The position numbers and the translations under genes are program-made. Under the pieces are notes generated by a model, which was not told the DNA's origin, searched no databases, and saw only the letters and a program-made list of their open reading frames with translations. From Lactarius indigo (taxonomy: Eukaryota; Basidiomycota; Agaricomycetes; Russulales; Russulaceae), in contig JAFKAC010000007.1 in NCBI GenBank assembly GCA_025766275.1, positions 992,001 to 1,056,000 on the forward strand: a stretch of 64,000 nt of DNA, in the 5' to 3' direction. Each line of letters starts with the position of its first letter. Within the stretch, counting starts at the first letter, position 1. This document shows, piece after piece, positions 20,738 to 33,256 of this stretch.

Positions 20738-21795
20738 TGAGGCCTCATTGTAGTCGTCACTGAGCTTGACGATGATGAAAATCCAGTTGTGGCCATTGGT
20801 TAGAGCACCACGAATAACCTTTTTCCTGAGACAAAGTAGCACATCAAAAATACAAACCTTGAAGCCAGAATGATTTTACTTACTGGAGCAGTTTTCCACA
20901 GGCAAAAATCTCACCGACAGCTTGGTAAGTATGGGCTTCAAGGCGAACCGGGAGAGAAGAAGCCTTGGCCTCAATCACAAAGAAACTTGATGCCAAGCGT
21001 ATCTTGATGGCCGCGGCACTAAATTCAGGAAAGAGCGAGGATTTCAGAAAAACAGCTAGAGGAAATAATGAGCTAACAATTTAGCTGAGTCAAGGCAGAC
21101 TTACCAGACCGCGTCGATCTGCTAAAATGGCAGTATAATCTGCAACCCCCGAAAGAGCTAATGAACTTGATGGGCCGACAGGTGTGGCTGGAATAGCTTG
21201 TTCCATGTTGAGAACCAAGTGTTGATCTTGCGGTAGCATGGCAGACACTCGGAAGAAGAAGGCATTGATCCGAGCACGGGAGTCTGCTTCAGTCTGATGT
21301 TGTATTAAAAGCGTGAAGGACAACAGCCATGGGTGACAGGTTTACATACCACACGAGGAACAATACTCTCTAACAAGTGTAAGTGGCGATATAGGGTGTC
21401 GGAAGACCAAAGTTGATCTGCTCCAAGGGAAGTGGTTTCTGCAATTCGTCCCTTAGAGTTGGGCCTCAGATCCATTAGGCAAGTAGGCGTGATGGCCAAG
21501 TCGATTAAATTCCCTCTGGACATCCTGGAGGAACCGAGAGACTGTGGGAAGTGAGTTAGTGGAAAGGGTGTAACTTAAGTTCGAGTCATACCTGAGGCAC
21601 TTTGCGCTTCTTGGGGACAACACCCTCCATTTCCTCTCCAGCAGGTTCGGACTTGGTCTTGCTGAAGAGCGAAGCAAATGAAGGGAGCTTTGATTTACCC
21701 TTATTGGATGGCATGATGGGGAATGGTGCTAGTGGCGGTGATGGTAGTGGCGGGCACAATGGTGGATGAGTCTGAATGTTGATAGCGTTGTTCAA
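20730..21795 (-). pseudogene. PD-(D/E)XK-like copy B, 5' exons (split by hAT)
   Basis: Read leftwards: start MNNAINIQTHPPL at 21795, or more plausibly MPSNKGKSKLPSFASLFSKT at 21714, with a basic VPKKRK stretch that could be a nuclear localisation signal. Further exons hold LMDLRPNSKGRIAETTSLGA (about 21425-21480), AMLPQDQHLVLNMEQ (about 21200-21240), ADYTAILADRRG, FFVIEAKASSLPV (about 20950-20990), TYQAVGEIFACGKLL and GALTNGHNWIFIIVKL, ending EASYQ at the CACTGGTA duplication (20730-20737). The Asp, E-A-K and Gln expected for a PD-(D/E)XK fold are conserved with copy A. The gene is interrupted here by the hAT; its last exons are at 5800-6024. Confidence 0.65.
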
Positions 21796-21806
21796 GGCAT
21801 TGTTGG

Positions 21807-22650
21807 TTGGATTTTATTGCTTGGAATGTATATTACGTGGACCAAGCAACTGATATGGGGATTGTCGGTTGGCGAAGTGCTAGAGGGGGGCATAGCGAGA
21901 TAACTAGAAGGTGGGGCTGGCTTAGCGGCACGCACAGATCAGCGACACAGACAGGGGCCAGCTCGAGTAGCTTCATGTTAAGGGCACCTCTGGGATGCCA
22001 AGTCGGATTGCGTGTATCGCCCAAATATTTCGAGCTTGTTGGCTTGGGTGGTGTCGCAACTAGCACCGGGGAAGTCGTGCGAGCACCGCGCTCAAGGGGG
22101 TGGGTGCACGGGGGGTGCAATCGACGCGACCATTGGCACAAAACACTAGCGCGAAGTTAGCAGGGTCCACTGAAGTATCTGCGGGACCCTCCAACATCAA
22201 GATCGCGGGCAAGCCGCAATATGTACCTGAAAACGAAGTACTGCTAGTCCCTCCTCCAATACCCAAAAGCCTGTACGACGAACTCACCTTCCACGGCTTG
22301 GATATGTCTCTCACGGGACCCGGGGGCTCCGGAGACGGACGCGGAAAACGGAAAGAGGAATCTCTATTTAGCAGGGGGACCTTGAACCGTAACCACGAAT
22401 GTTCACGATGTGATGGAGAATTGAATCCATGTGTTTCCGCTCCTCGGTCATCTCGGATCCGCGTATGGGTTTTCCCTGCTCAACTTTCGGTCCACAACCA
22501 CCACGTGTCTGTACCTCTCAACATAACAATCTCTCAGTCTCAGTGACCACCGCGTCTCCATCATCAATTACATGGTGCGGTATATACAAATGTGGACCTG
22601 AAAAAACAAGATACATAGCAGTGGGGTCATTGTAGCCGTCAGATCGTAAA
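21807..22650. other. intergenic, uncertain ORFs
   Basis: Overlapping ORFs on both strands (plus 21807-22160 and 22100-22546; minus 21833-22141 and 22060-22314) with no recognisable domain. Probably the shared flank of nuclease-like copy B and the 3' side of the transporter gene. Confidence 0.35.
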
Positions 22651-22673
22651 TGAAGCGAACGAATATTATCCCT

Positions 22674-25596
22674 TCAACGTCGCATTTCGTCAGTCAGCCG
22701 CCTCATCGCCTTGCTCACGTCTTCGTAGAACGCGCCTGCGCCCAAGAGTTTCACTATCCCTCCACGTTCGAACATGGTGCGGGGTTCCGTGCGCAGATGG
22801 GTAATGAACACGCCAACCCCACGACCCTGTAAGCAAACGCAACCAACTCGCTGAGAATTTTGGGGCAGAGGGGAAAAATAGACCAGAAAACGCACCCTGT
22901 AAGACTCGAAAAGCTCATAGAAGATCTGCACGGCCGACGCATCGCACGTTTCGACATCTGCCATATGGAATATGAACACGCTCGCCTGTTGGCGTCGTGG
23001 CACATCCGACGGGTGGCTTGGATGCACGCCGTAAAGCTCGAGACGACGTAGGCGCTCTAAGTGCCATCATTCCATTGATCAGCCCGGCAAACCTTGACCA
23101 ACGAGAATAGAGTTGTCACCTTTGAGCTGCGCTGTATTGGCTGAAGAGACCACGATTTAGGGTTAGGGTCCGAAAGACACTGAGACAGACCCTAGACACA
23201 CCGAAATCCAAGTTTTCGCGAATTCGTACTATAAGCACACCGGGTGCGTCCTCCTCTGCGCCGGGACTCTCATCAATTGGTTCCCAGTTATCCGTTCCTG
23301 GTATACGACCCTAACCCGCCGACACACATCAGTTTAGAATAAGTTGTTTGTTCTTGGGAAAGCATCGCACCAAAATTGTCATGCGTGTCCTCGACGAACG
23401 GCGCACGACTAGCAGGAGCGAGATGATGAGGCTGACCGTGACGCCAACCTGGACGCTCCAAACGATCGTTAGTATGAAAGTAAGACTCATGAGCGTCATG
23501 TCGACCCATGCGCGCATCCTGTCATCGCCTTCACGTTAGCGCAGTCATTCGTTTACGAGGCCCCGTGCTTACTTCCAGTAGAAAACCACATCTTCGGGGG
23601 TTTCTGCCAGTAGGCTGTATACCACCAAGCATACGCTAAATTGACTCGTCAGTTGGGGATCACCAGAGTGACGACGGAGGTACTTACATCGACCCGAGCA
23701 CGCACTTGGGGAGATAATAGAGCCAGGGAAGGAAGAAGAATGTTGCGATCAAAATAATGGCCGAGCAGACGAGTGAAGCCATTTGCGTGCGGGCGCCAGC
23801 CTCACCGTTGATGCGGGAACGAGTGATTGAGCCATATGCGGGAAGTGTACCCGGTACAAAGGCGCCGGCGAGGTTCGCTGCGCCAAGAGCGACGAGCTCC
23901 CGATTGGGACTAATAGAGTATGAATACCGCGCGGCATTTTGTTTTGCAGCGACGATACTGTCAAGAAACCCGATGATCGAGATTAACCTAAACAAGATTC
24001 AATATTGGCAACCATCAGTACCGAGAAAGAAAAATAAGACTGACACTGCGGTGGACGTGGTTTGTCTAAGATATGGAAGGTGGTGATGGTGAAAAGGGAA
24101 TCTGATGAAATGTCCGCCAGTACGGATCGGAACATCGCCAAGAATGGCGATGCCGTCTTTGTCCCAGCGGAACTCATCCGATAGAACTATTGACGCTCAA
24201 TCGAAGGACGGGCAAAGCCAAAAACACAAAACGTACCCGTGGAGACGATGACGACAATCAGTACTTCCGGAATACGTGTGACCCATTTGTACCGGCGCAA
24301 GGTTGCCTTGAGCATGCGCAGCACCACAAGGGAGACCAAAGCGCAAGTGCTGACGAACGCGGTGGGTCTGTGCGCCTGTGTAAATCCGTGCTCTACCAAA
24401 AAAAAGATCTTCTCTAGCGTTGTCTCTGGTTTCAACGTGTGCTCGAGAGTGACGAGACCAAGCATTGGTATTAGTTGTTCGCTAGGAGGGACATGAGCTG
24501 CGATGGTGCGTGACGCACAACCGTATGTACTGACATGAGTATAATGCAGGCGACTGCGGCGACAAATCCTCGAAGGAGAGCACGAGACAAGACGACATCG
24601 ATGAAGCCAAGTCGGAAAAAGCCCAGGGCGAAGGAAATCAATCCGACCTGGGTTAACATGAGCAAGCAATGGGAGGTTATCAGAGAGTATATACGTGCCT
24701 GCACAGTTATTGCAGTGGCCACTGCCAACGCGACTGCTTCAGGGTTAGATGGCGATGTATGCGGGTCGGATCGTAAAGTAGCCGTGATGGTCTGACCGAC
24801 AAGCAGACTGAGAGCAGCCTCGGGCGCAACATTCAACTGTCTCGAGGAACCTAGAAGGGCATAGGCGATCGGTGGAATCGATGCCGAAAACTGTGTGGCG
24901 GGATCAGTGGCGCTTGGTCCAGAGAGACTCCGGACGATTGCGGATATGCGTGAAGTGAACCAATGACTTACTAAACCAGTCACAGGGCTCATCTTTGCGA
25001 GCGAGGTTGCATAACTGACAGACTGTGGGATAAGCATGGCAGCGACTGTGAGACCAGCTGTCAAGTCTCCGCCGAATCTTTTCGCACCAACGTATTAGAT
25101 ACCCGAGCAGAGTGGCCTGGGGTTACTTACAGAGAAAGAGTATAGTTGGGGACCCAATGTAACGAGGGAACGTAGTATTGTGCTTTAGCCCAAGCTGAGG
25201 ATGTTTGGGATGGCTTCATAATGTCGGACTCAAGGTCAAGGCCTGGGTCACCTAGAAAGGGGTGGACAGTAAGAGGAGTACATGGCAATCCGATTTACAG
25301 GACTCACGCGCAGAGCTGTATGTAGCTCGTTCAATATCGTCGGGGCGAAGTAGTGGCGCATTTTCGTCCTCTTCTCGCCAGGGTGTACCTGGATGCGAGT
25401 CGAGGAGAGACGGCGTTGAAGGAACATTCAAGGGTTGGCGGCGCAAGGGATGAGGGTCGATGCCCGAGGACATTGTGAGGATGTCGGAAGGAGAAGGTGA
25501 GGGTGTGGGTGTGAGGAGAGGAGAGGGAGAGGAAGGATGTGACTCGCTCACGGGTATGAAAGTTGCGGACGGCTCATCGGGGCGGACTGCGACCAT
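22674..25596 (-). CDS. SulP-family anion (sulfate) transporter with STAS domain
   Basis: A multi-exon membrane transporter. The N-terminus (from MVAVRPDEPSATF at 25596; alternative start MSSGIDPHPL at 25474) is Ser/Pro-rich and disordered, with ENAPLLRPDD. Then comes the SulP signature AAMLIPQSVSYATSLA (about 25000-25050), several hydrophobic helices (VGLISFALGFFRLGFIDVVL, GFVAAVACIILM), and NAARYSYSISPNRELVALG with NLAGAFVPGTLPAYGS (about 23850-23920). That is the conserved later transport region. The C-terminus is a cytosolic STAS domain (VFIFHMADVETCDASAVQIF, about 22920-22980) ending RRLTDEMRR at 22674. Introns are short. Likely substrate is sulfate or another small anion; membrane location is not determined by sequence. 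The start lies only 43 bp from the divergent start of the next gene. Confidence 0.85.
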
Positions 25597-25639
25597 AAGC
25601 CCGAGGCTTGACTGCGCCCTTCCCTTGGCTCAATCCATC

Positions 25640-26978
25640 ATGTCCGTCGCCCATGGAATCAAATCTCTAGGCGTCATTGGCGCAGGTCAGATGGGTACGT
25701 TCGATGGCCATACCGCACTTGTCTGCATTGTAATACCTTTTTCCAAGGACTGGGCATCGCATATGTCGCCGCGTTGAGAGCCAAAGTTAATGTGCAACTA
25801 TACGACCGCTCTCCTGACCAAGTCGCGAAGGGGTTGAGTCTCATGGACAAGTTACTTGCTAAGGATGTCGCAAAAGGGAAGATTCAAGAAGCAGACGCAC
25901 GGCAAGCACGAGAACGCGTGTCCGTCGTCGATCGTGTCGTGGGAGTACGGGCGTTACGAGACACGGATATGGTGATCGAGGTGCGCAGGCAATGGGGGCT
26001 AGCCCTTACTGCTCTTTGCTGACGGAGTGTATTCCCCAAGGCTGTTTCTGAGAACCTCGAGATCAAGCAACGGATATTCTCCGAGTTGGCAGCGGAGACG
26101 AGCCCCGACACTATTTTAGCTACAAATACATCGTCTATTTCTATCACGAAGATTGCCTCCTCCGCTATACCACAGGGGGAATCTGCTGCATCTGCGTTGG
26201 GAAAGAGCAGCGCTGGGCGCGTTGTTGGTAAGTCCGACGGAGATCTGACTCGTCGAAGCTACAATCTGGACAGGACTTCATTTTTTCAACCCCGTTCCGG
26301 TGATGGTGAGTGAACACTTTCCATGGTCGACGGACACTGCATTGAATGCAAGAACAGAAATTGGTTGAGCTGATCTCGGCTTTACAAACGTCGGACGAAA
26401 CCTTGTCACGAGCTCGTGAATTCGCTATTGCGTGTGACAAGGAAGTGACGATGTCCAAGGACGTTCCCGGCTTCGTTTCCAACGCATTGTTAATGCCCTT
26501 CATCAATGAGGTCCTCCCATTTCCTTTTCAATTCACTTGGACTCATTTAAATTCGCTCGCTTAGGCTATCATGTGGCTCGAAAAGGTAAACTTCTTGCCG
26601 CATTCAGTCCCATTTAACCGAGATGAGATCTTAAGGGTGTTGCCACTCGAGATGACATCGACAAAACACTCCGTTTGGGAATGAACCATCCAATGGGCCC
26701 CTTGCAACTCGGCAAGCCATCTTATTTTCATTTTCTGTCACTATTTCTCACTCGTCTCTTTGTCTTTTAGCTGATTTGTAAGTCGGCCTTTTTTGGCACT
26801 TCTCGATGCTCATCGTCTTCACAGCATCGGCCTGGACACCTGCCTCGCCATTCAACAAACACTCTATGCTGGAACTGGTGACTCGAAGTACCGTCCAAGT
26901 GTCCTTCTCGAACGAATGGTCGACGCGCAGTGGCTTGGACGCAAGAACGGCAAAGGCTTCTACGAGTATGACAACTGA
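25640..26978 (+). CDS. 3-hydroxyacyl-CoA (3-hydroxybutyryl-CoA) dehydrogenase family
   Basis: Starts [19 protein letters not shown], the Rossmann GxGxxG for NAD, with an intron right after the last Gly and [15 protein letters not shown] continuing the domain. Later exons give [14 protein letters not shown], then across an intron [11 protein letters not shown] (conserved His of the family), [36 protein letters not shown], and a C-terminal [20 protein letters not shown] with [13 protein letters not shown] before TGA at 26976-26978. About seven short introns. Catalyses NAD-dependent oxidation of 3-hydroxyacyl-CoA in fatty-acid or butyrate metabolism. Key motifs look intact. Head to head with the SulP gene, so the two must share a very short promoter region. 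Confidence 0.9.
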
Positions 26979-27181
26979 CTTTGTACGTGTCATCATGTCG
27001 AAACCAGTGCTCAAATCGATAAGCTTGGGTTCGGATACAATATCAACTCGTTAAACACCCTCTGCCCAAATTTCACCCCTCCCCAGATCCAATGAATTAA
27101 GAGTGCATTTACAAATACATTTGGGTATCCCGTCGTGCCGTGCCCTACACGATCCCTCGAACCAAGCGCCCCCCACTCTTC

Positions 27182-27680
27182 CTATTCACGATGACAGGTA
27201 AACGCATTGCGAGCTGCCGACGAGATCTTGCGCCCAAAGGCACGAAACCCGCAAGGCCTCTCCGGGATGGTGTGATGATGGATCACGATCGGTTCCGTCT
27301 CTGACCCCTGCTCGTCCACGAGCATGCTTGAGCGCGCCCCGCCGATGACCACCCCTGTAGCTGACGGCAAAGGAATGCCCTTCTCGTCAAAGATGGCCGC
27401 ATACCGACGCGTCTTGCCACGGCGTTCCGGGATACGGGGGCGTCCGTGAATGATCTATATCGGCAAGTCAGCTCACTGAGAGCCCTGAGAAAAGGAAGAG
27501 AAGCACCCCCGTGGCACCAGGGTTACTTACCGACTCGAGGATCTCCCTGTCTTCGAACGACAAGTCTTCTATCGCCACCGGCCTCGGGTGGGGATAGTTG
27601 TGGCATAAACTCTCCGTCATGATAGATTCTTCCCCGTCCAATTGCGGGTACGACGTGTAGGTGGACTGTTCGGTGTGCAT
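27182..27680 (-). CDS. small two-exon protein of unknown function
   Basis: The proposed CDS is complement(27182-27454, 27531-27680), 140 aa, with a 76-bp intron (GTAAGTAACC ... GATATAG). Starts MHTEQSTYTSYPQLDGEE. The middle has IEDLSFEDREILES joined to IIHGRPRIPERRGKTRRYAA. The C-terminal half has GIPLPSATGVVIGG and ends FGRKISSAARNAFTCHRE. The splice keeps the frame. No domain recognised and no signal or membrane segment. Likely a lineage-restricted gene. Confidence 0.5.
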
Positions 27681-28137
27681 CTCTAGAGCTCTTGGTTGGG
27701 TTGGGTAGGGTTGTGTAGCGTGTGCGTAACGTCACAAGTGGCGATTTCGCGTGTTGAGACAGGAGGGGAGGGGACGATTAGGGCGGCTAGCTTTGACTGC
27801 TGATTCCCCGACATCTCGGGTTCTTATAAGGGGTTCGCTGTGTGGTTCGTCGTTCCGTCCACAGTGCGTACGCCTGCGGACGCAGCCCTAATCAAACTGT
27901 GGTCGACCAAGTTGGACACGCGGTGGGGAGGCGCCCCAGGGGCATACAAGGTCCCTGGGTTTTCCTTTATTGTGGCAAGGGCGCTTAGACGGAGAACAAT
28001 ATTCCGGACGGGCGTGACGCCTCTATCCACGCCACATCTCCGTCAGGTCGGAGGAAGTTCGGAGGACCCATCGAAAGCCCAGTACAGTAAATCAACGAAA
28101 AGAAAAGAAAAAATCTACAAAAGGGGGACCTAAGCCC
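27681..28137. other. intergenic, nothing recognised
   Basis: Promoter side of the small gene and 3' side of the glucosidase gene. A 97-codon plus-strand ORF here has no motif and I do not call it. Confidence 0.4.
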
Positions 28138-31100
28138 CTAAAGTGTAATCTGAATAGCCCAGTCACTAGCAACGCCAAGGCGTGGATCCTTGATCGTCAG
28201 CACACTCGCCACACCGTCCTTTTTAGCCCCCGCCGCCACTCCCGGTGCGTATTCCCACTCAAGATCGTGTCCACCTTCGACCGCGATGCGCTTAGGCCTG
28301 TCCGGCAGCCCGAGCACGACGACTCTCTCGACGCGCACCGACTCGATGCCCTTCTGGAATGCATTCTGTCGGTCGAACGTCGCGATGGCGCCGCCCTCGA
28401 CCGCAGAGCGCGGTGTGGCAGCCGCGAGGTCCACATTCGAAAGGCGCAACTGCGCGCCGCTATTGTCCACGGATAGACCGCGCCACGCGAGGTGGCCCTC
28501 TTTGTGCGCGTACGTCACGCCATCGTCGAGGTAGACCTCGCCGTGTGCAGTCAGCGATTCGTCGAGCGCGACGCGCAGGGTGAAGGGGTCGCGGTGCATG
28601 AGCGAGGAGGCGCGGCGTGGGCGATCCCGCGTTGGGACGATGGAGCCACCGCGCATGAGCAGAGGGAGTTGATGCAGCTCCGCCGGAACGGTCACGTGCT
28701 TGCCCTTCGGAGAGCCGCGGTACGTCTGATACGTGAAGTAGTCATAGTAGACCTTTTTATAGAGATGAGAACCCAACCAAATCGAGTTTGAAAAGTACGT
28801 GCCTTGTCCTCAGGGATGTAGACGATCTCTTCCGTTACCCCTGGACGCGTCACTGGCTTCACGAGCAGGCCAGAGCTGCCGACGTAGAACTGATCATCTA
28901 AGGAAAAGCCGGCTTCGTCTTGGGGGAACATCACAAAGTGGGGGCTATAGGCCCGTCAGCCGTGAACGGAAGAGCTTCTGGACGACAGGCACACGCACCG
29001 CAAGACGGGAAGTCCCGTGACACTGGTCTCGTGGAACGCGGTGTACCAGACAGGCAGGAGGGAGTAGCGCAGCCGCAGAATGTTGCGCACGGTGCCTTTG
29101 TGGGGTTCGTCGAGGAGATAAGGTTCGCGGCGCTTGCTGTCCAGATGCGCGTGCGCGCGGAAGAACGGTGAGAATGCGCCGACCCAGTACCAGCGCACGA
29201 GCATATCCGGTTCCGGATTACCGAAGAAGCCACCGACGTCGGCTACGTGACCCGTGTCAGCACGAATGACAAAACACAAATAAAAGAACACTGACACCCC
29301 GCAAAGGTCATGCCCGCGATGTTGTTCGATAGAACCATCTTGATCCCGACGGCCATGTGCTCCCAGGTGCCAAGATTGTCACCAGTCCACATCGCGCTGT
29401 AGCGCTGCGAACCAGCGAAGAACGAACGTGTGAGTACGAAAGGTCGCTTGGGCGTCGCGCCCCGAGCGATCAGGCCTTCAGAGGTAACCTTTGGAAGGAA
29501 CATTCCGTTGATATTATGGATGTCGCGGTGCTCCCAGCCACCGTAGTGGACCAAGTCCTTAGGCATGGTAATTTCAGGACCGTTAAAGACAGAAGGCTGG
29601 ATGGAGGGCGAGGTGGTCAGCGCTTGAGCAACATCCAGTAATCGCAATGCACACCTCGTTCATGTCATTCCAGATGTGGATATCTTCCGTGCTCTCTATC
29701 CATGACCAACTGGACCCCTTGGTGGTCTTGAAGAGAGATTTCCAGAACTCCCAACTGGCGGGGTTGAAGAAGTCGACCCAAGCGCTGCTACCTGGCCAGC
29801 ACCATCCCTCATAGTCGTCCTGTCCGTTCTTCTGTTTCACGAGGATTCCAAGTTCCCGAGCCTGCTTGTAGACAGGGTAATCATCTACACGCTTCAAGTG
29901 CGGGTCCACGATCACGACCATCTGAAGAAAGTCATTATTAAGAAAACTCGGCTTAATCGGATGCCGCGACAACTGACCTTGCGGCCCAACGCAGCGACTT
30001 CGTTGGTCATCTCTACCGGGTCCGGGAAATTCTTCTTGTCCCAGATCATGTACTGGTGATCTGTCGAGTACTCGATATCCAGCCAAAAGACATCAACGGG
30101 CATATCCTCCTCATCGAAGTGCTTCTGTACACCGCGCACGTCATCCGAACTGACATAATTCCAGCGGCACTGGTGGTACCCTAATGCCCAGTGTGCCGGT
30201 AGCGGTGCTGTACCAGTGAGGCCACCATATTGGCGGAACACATCTGTGGGAGTGGGTCCAGGAAGGATGAAGAGATCGAGTATTCCCGATTCGGAAATCC
30301 AGTGCGTGCTGGTCGATTGGGCACTTGGATGCGCGATATCGATCCATGCTTCAGAACCAATAGCATTAAAGATGGCAACGGTAGAGTCTGCTGAGTGCGC
30401 GTGCATCAACGGAATCGAACCATAAAGGGACGTCGTGGCAGACGCAATGTACTCGAAAACGTCGGCATTATAAAGGCGATAGGGATCCTCAAAAAAGGGT
30501 TCTTCGCCAGTAGTGGTAGGGAGGTCGAGAGATGTGGCATGCTGAGGGATACCGTAAACACGGCCGTGGTGAGGGAAGTCGATGTCGAGGGACAAGGATT
30601 CAGGACCTGATGGCTCATGTTGGATGCGAATAAGGAAGAAAGTGCTCGAGCTCACCTTTGGGCTTAGTGTCTGTCCATGAGCCAAAAGACTCTTCCCAAA
30701 AAGCGTCGTCAGAGTCGCCTTCAAACCAGGCATTCGGGTTAACCTTGAGCACTTCTTGCGTTTCGGAGCCCTCCTCCTCAGTCTCCGCCTTGGGTTCCTC
30801 AACGGCCTTGTTCCTGAAATGTTCCATGTGCAGCAGTCCACGCCCGTTCACCACCACCTGTTCTCTCCCGTTCTTGTTGAGGACGACGCGCAAGGGGTTG
30901 AAGTCCACGACGACTTCGTGTTCTCGTTGCTGTCCGAAAGTGGCACGCGCCGCCGACGCATCGACCTTCCATTGGATGTCGGTGCTGATGGACGGCTCTG
31001 CGACCAAGGCCCATTTGGCAGCTTCGTCATAACGCTTCCTGAGGCCATCGACCTCGTCCATGCGCACGCGGATGACGCCATCTTCGTGTACGTGGACTTC

Positions 31101-31388
31101 GAGGCTAAATTTGATGTCCGGGTATAGCTCGGATTTCACGCGAGCCGTCAGGGAAGCCCGTTCAGAAACGAGAGATAGAGACTGCGGGTCCACGGAGTAG
31201 GGTGAGTGCCAACTGTCAACATTCTCTCGAGCACGGGAGGCGAGAGCACGTCCACGTCGGCAAAAACCGGATTGAGAGCAGGTCTTAAAATCGCCTGCCT
31301 TGAAAGATGTAGCAGGATGGATGAAAGCGAGTAAGAGAAAGGAAGCTGAGAGTGCTGGGACAAGCACCTTCATTGCCGCCCTTGCCAA
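28138..31388 (-). CDS. ROT2: glucosidase II alpha subunit (GH31)
   Basis: A multi-exon gene. The N-terminus (31388, or Met at 31373) has a signal peptide ([18 protein letters not shown]) followed by [14 protein letters not shown], typical of the ER enzyme that trims glucose from N-glycans. The GH31 N-domain has [16 protein letters not shown] and [13 protein letters not shown]. The barrel has [27 protein letters not shown], the nucleophile motif HIWNDMNEP (Asp, about 29655) and the acid/base motif YSAMWTGDN (about 29385-29400). Further conserved are [14 protein letters not shown] and HTV-like C-domain strands ([20 protein letters not shown]). Ends DWAIQITL at 28138. A 54-bp intron joins GLPVLR to [10 protein letters not shown]. 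All catalytic motifs are present and the gene looks intact. Closest families are yeast ROT2 and human GANAB. The beta subunit is not in the window. Confidence 0.92.
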
Positions 31389-31623
31389 AAGTTGGGAACG
31401 ACAAGAGCGAGGCGACGAGGCAGGACCAAGAAACGTGTCAAATTCGCGGCAAACCCGGGCCGTCAGCGCTTTAACGCCAGCGTCTAGTGTCTACTATCAT
31501 TTTTGGTAAAGGTTACACACCCTCCCACTACAGTCCTCACAATTCGTCCTCAACTCGTTTCTTATCAGATTGTTCCCGTAAATTCAACTGAAGTAATGGT
31601 TATTCAGAGACACTCACCCCCAA

Positions 31624-32301
31624 CTACCCGCTCCATGCGATAGCCCGAATTGGCGAACCGTCGCAACCCGCCAAGTTCAGCGGGAGGAGACTGACGGTGT
31701 AAGCGCCGCCATCGAGTAGTACTTCGACATTGGTCAGGTTCTCTGCAATAAGCACCCCGCTCCCGAGTAGCAAGCGGTGGATTGGGTGTGTCTCTACGCC
31801 GAGGCCGTCTGGGACGTCTCCATCTATGTCAAATACGTCGATCCCAACGGTGCGCACCCCTCGCTCAATAATTTTCCGCGCGGCGTCTTCGGTGAGGTGC
31901 GGGCACTTCGTGTAGTCTTCTCTACCCCAGTGCCGCGACCAACCCGTGCAGAACAGTAAGATGGTTTCTGAACCGAGCTCTTCTGACTGGGATCCAATAT
32001 CATCCCATGTGATTGCTCCATTCGGATCCTTGCCGCGTACGTCGATCACGACGGCTGGTCCGACCAGCGACGATAAGTCCACATCGGAGATTGTCGGGGC
32101 GCCTTCAAGGAAATGTATGGGCGCGTCAAGGTGCGTGCCGGTATGAGATCCAAGGATGAGTCGCGAAACATTCGTTCCATCTTTGCGGAGAGAAAGCACC
32201 TGCGAGGAATTGAACTTCGGGTGACCGGCGCAGTAGCTGAGACCACTCTCTGCGAGTAGGTGGCTCAGGTCGATGACTCTTTTGCGAGCGGGGGCCAACA
32301 T
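31624..32301 (-). CDS. cyclase / kynurenine-formamidase-like metal hydrolase, paralogue 1
   Basis: Start chosen at 32301 (MLAPARKRVIDLSHLL), where homology begins; the frame is open further upstream to 32430. The family hallmark HxGTHxDxPxH appears as SHTGTHLDAPIHFLEG (about 32095-32140), which binds the active-site metal. Also seen are ETILLFCTGWSRHWG, GIDVFDIDGD and LLLGSGVLIAENLTNVEVLL, then a C-terminal LLPLNLAGCDGSPIRAIA. About 225 aa, single exon, usual family length. Substrate unknown. Members hydrolyse N-formylkynurenine, cyclic imides or isatin. A second copy lies about 1 kb upstream on the same strand. Confidence 0.8.
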   Translation of the reverse strand: MLAPARKRVIDLSHLLAESGLSYCAGHPKFNSSQVLSLRKDGTNVSRLILGSHTGTHLDAPIHFLEGAPTISDVDLSSLVGPAVVIDVRGKDPNGAITWDDIGSQSEELGSETILLFCTGWSRHWGREDYTKCPHLTEDAARKIIERGVRTVGIDVFDIDGDVPDGLGVETHPIHRLLLGSGVLIAENLTNVEVLLDGGAYTVSLLPLNLAGCDGSPIRAIAWSG

Positions 32302-33256
32302 GTCCGTTGGAATAGACAAACCACTTTGGATACGGTGCTTTTGAACACGGCGGATAGCGCCATCCGAAAATAGAAGCAATGTCCTTTCTTTTACGTGTGA
32401 CCTGGGCCCGATCCAGAACAACCCGCACAAAAAGGAGGGATAGACGGAGGAAAATGGGAAAGTTTTCGCTGGGGTTCATCGGGATGATTACCGGTACGGT
32501 ACATGCCGCGGCCAAAACCATGTCAGGAGATAACGGTCCGTCGGCAAGCCTGCAATGTCGCCATCGTTCGAACGCGCGAAAAGGATCTGCAATATTTTCT
32601 GTAAGGGACATCAGTATCAGCTTGAACAACACAAGGTTACGTAGATTTATGAGGAAATATCAGAGAGAAGATATTAGGCCTCTGAGTTAGAGGCGATGTC
32701 ACACATGGACGTGGACATCGTGGGACATCAACTCCATGTCAGATACATCTCAATCTCGATACATCTTTGCTCATCCCAAATTGTGGTATCAGGTACGTAG
32801 GCCCAAGAACGTGCTCACCAGAGTTATTTTGGAGATGGCTTGTGGGAATGGCCTTCGCCCCGGCATTCGCATTGAACCTAGAGGGGCTACGGCCAGTGAT
32901 CTTGATGCAAGCCACATGGGCTTCCTTGACGAATCGTTTAACCAATGTTAGCGTGTATAAATAGGTACTGGGGGGCTGTGATAGGATTCGGAAAGCAGTG
33001 GGGGCCAACAATGGAAATTATCAATCGGTCGGAAGGTTCAGGGCACAGTCCAATTCCAACAGAATGCGAAACCATCGACGTGGGGAAAGAGTAAAGTACC
33101 CCGAAATCTTGTCTTACACATATTGTACGTTGACGTAGATCTGGAAACGCAGAGCTAGGGAAACCAGTATCCTCTTGTCTCTGAGTTCTAGGATCGCGTA
33201 AAAGTTCTGAAAACATTTAGTGAAAGGATCACACAGAAGTAGAAAGGGCCCACAGG
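32302..33256. other. spacer between the two cyclase genes
   Basis: About 950 bp. A minus-strand ORF (32739-33011) contains ANAGAKAIPTSHLQNNSGEH, a conserved-looking stretch I cannot place. It has no clear start or splice partners, so it is not called. Confidence 0.35.

Noticed and set aside
27840..28133. 97-codon plus-strand ORF between genes
   Set aside because: Composition not protein-like, no motif, sits in a promoter-sized spacer.
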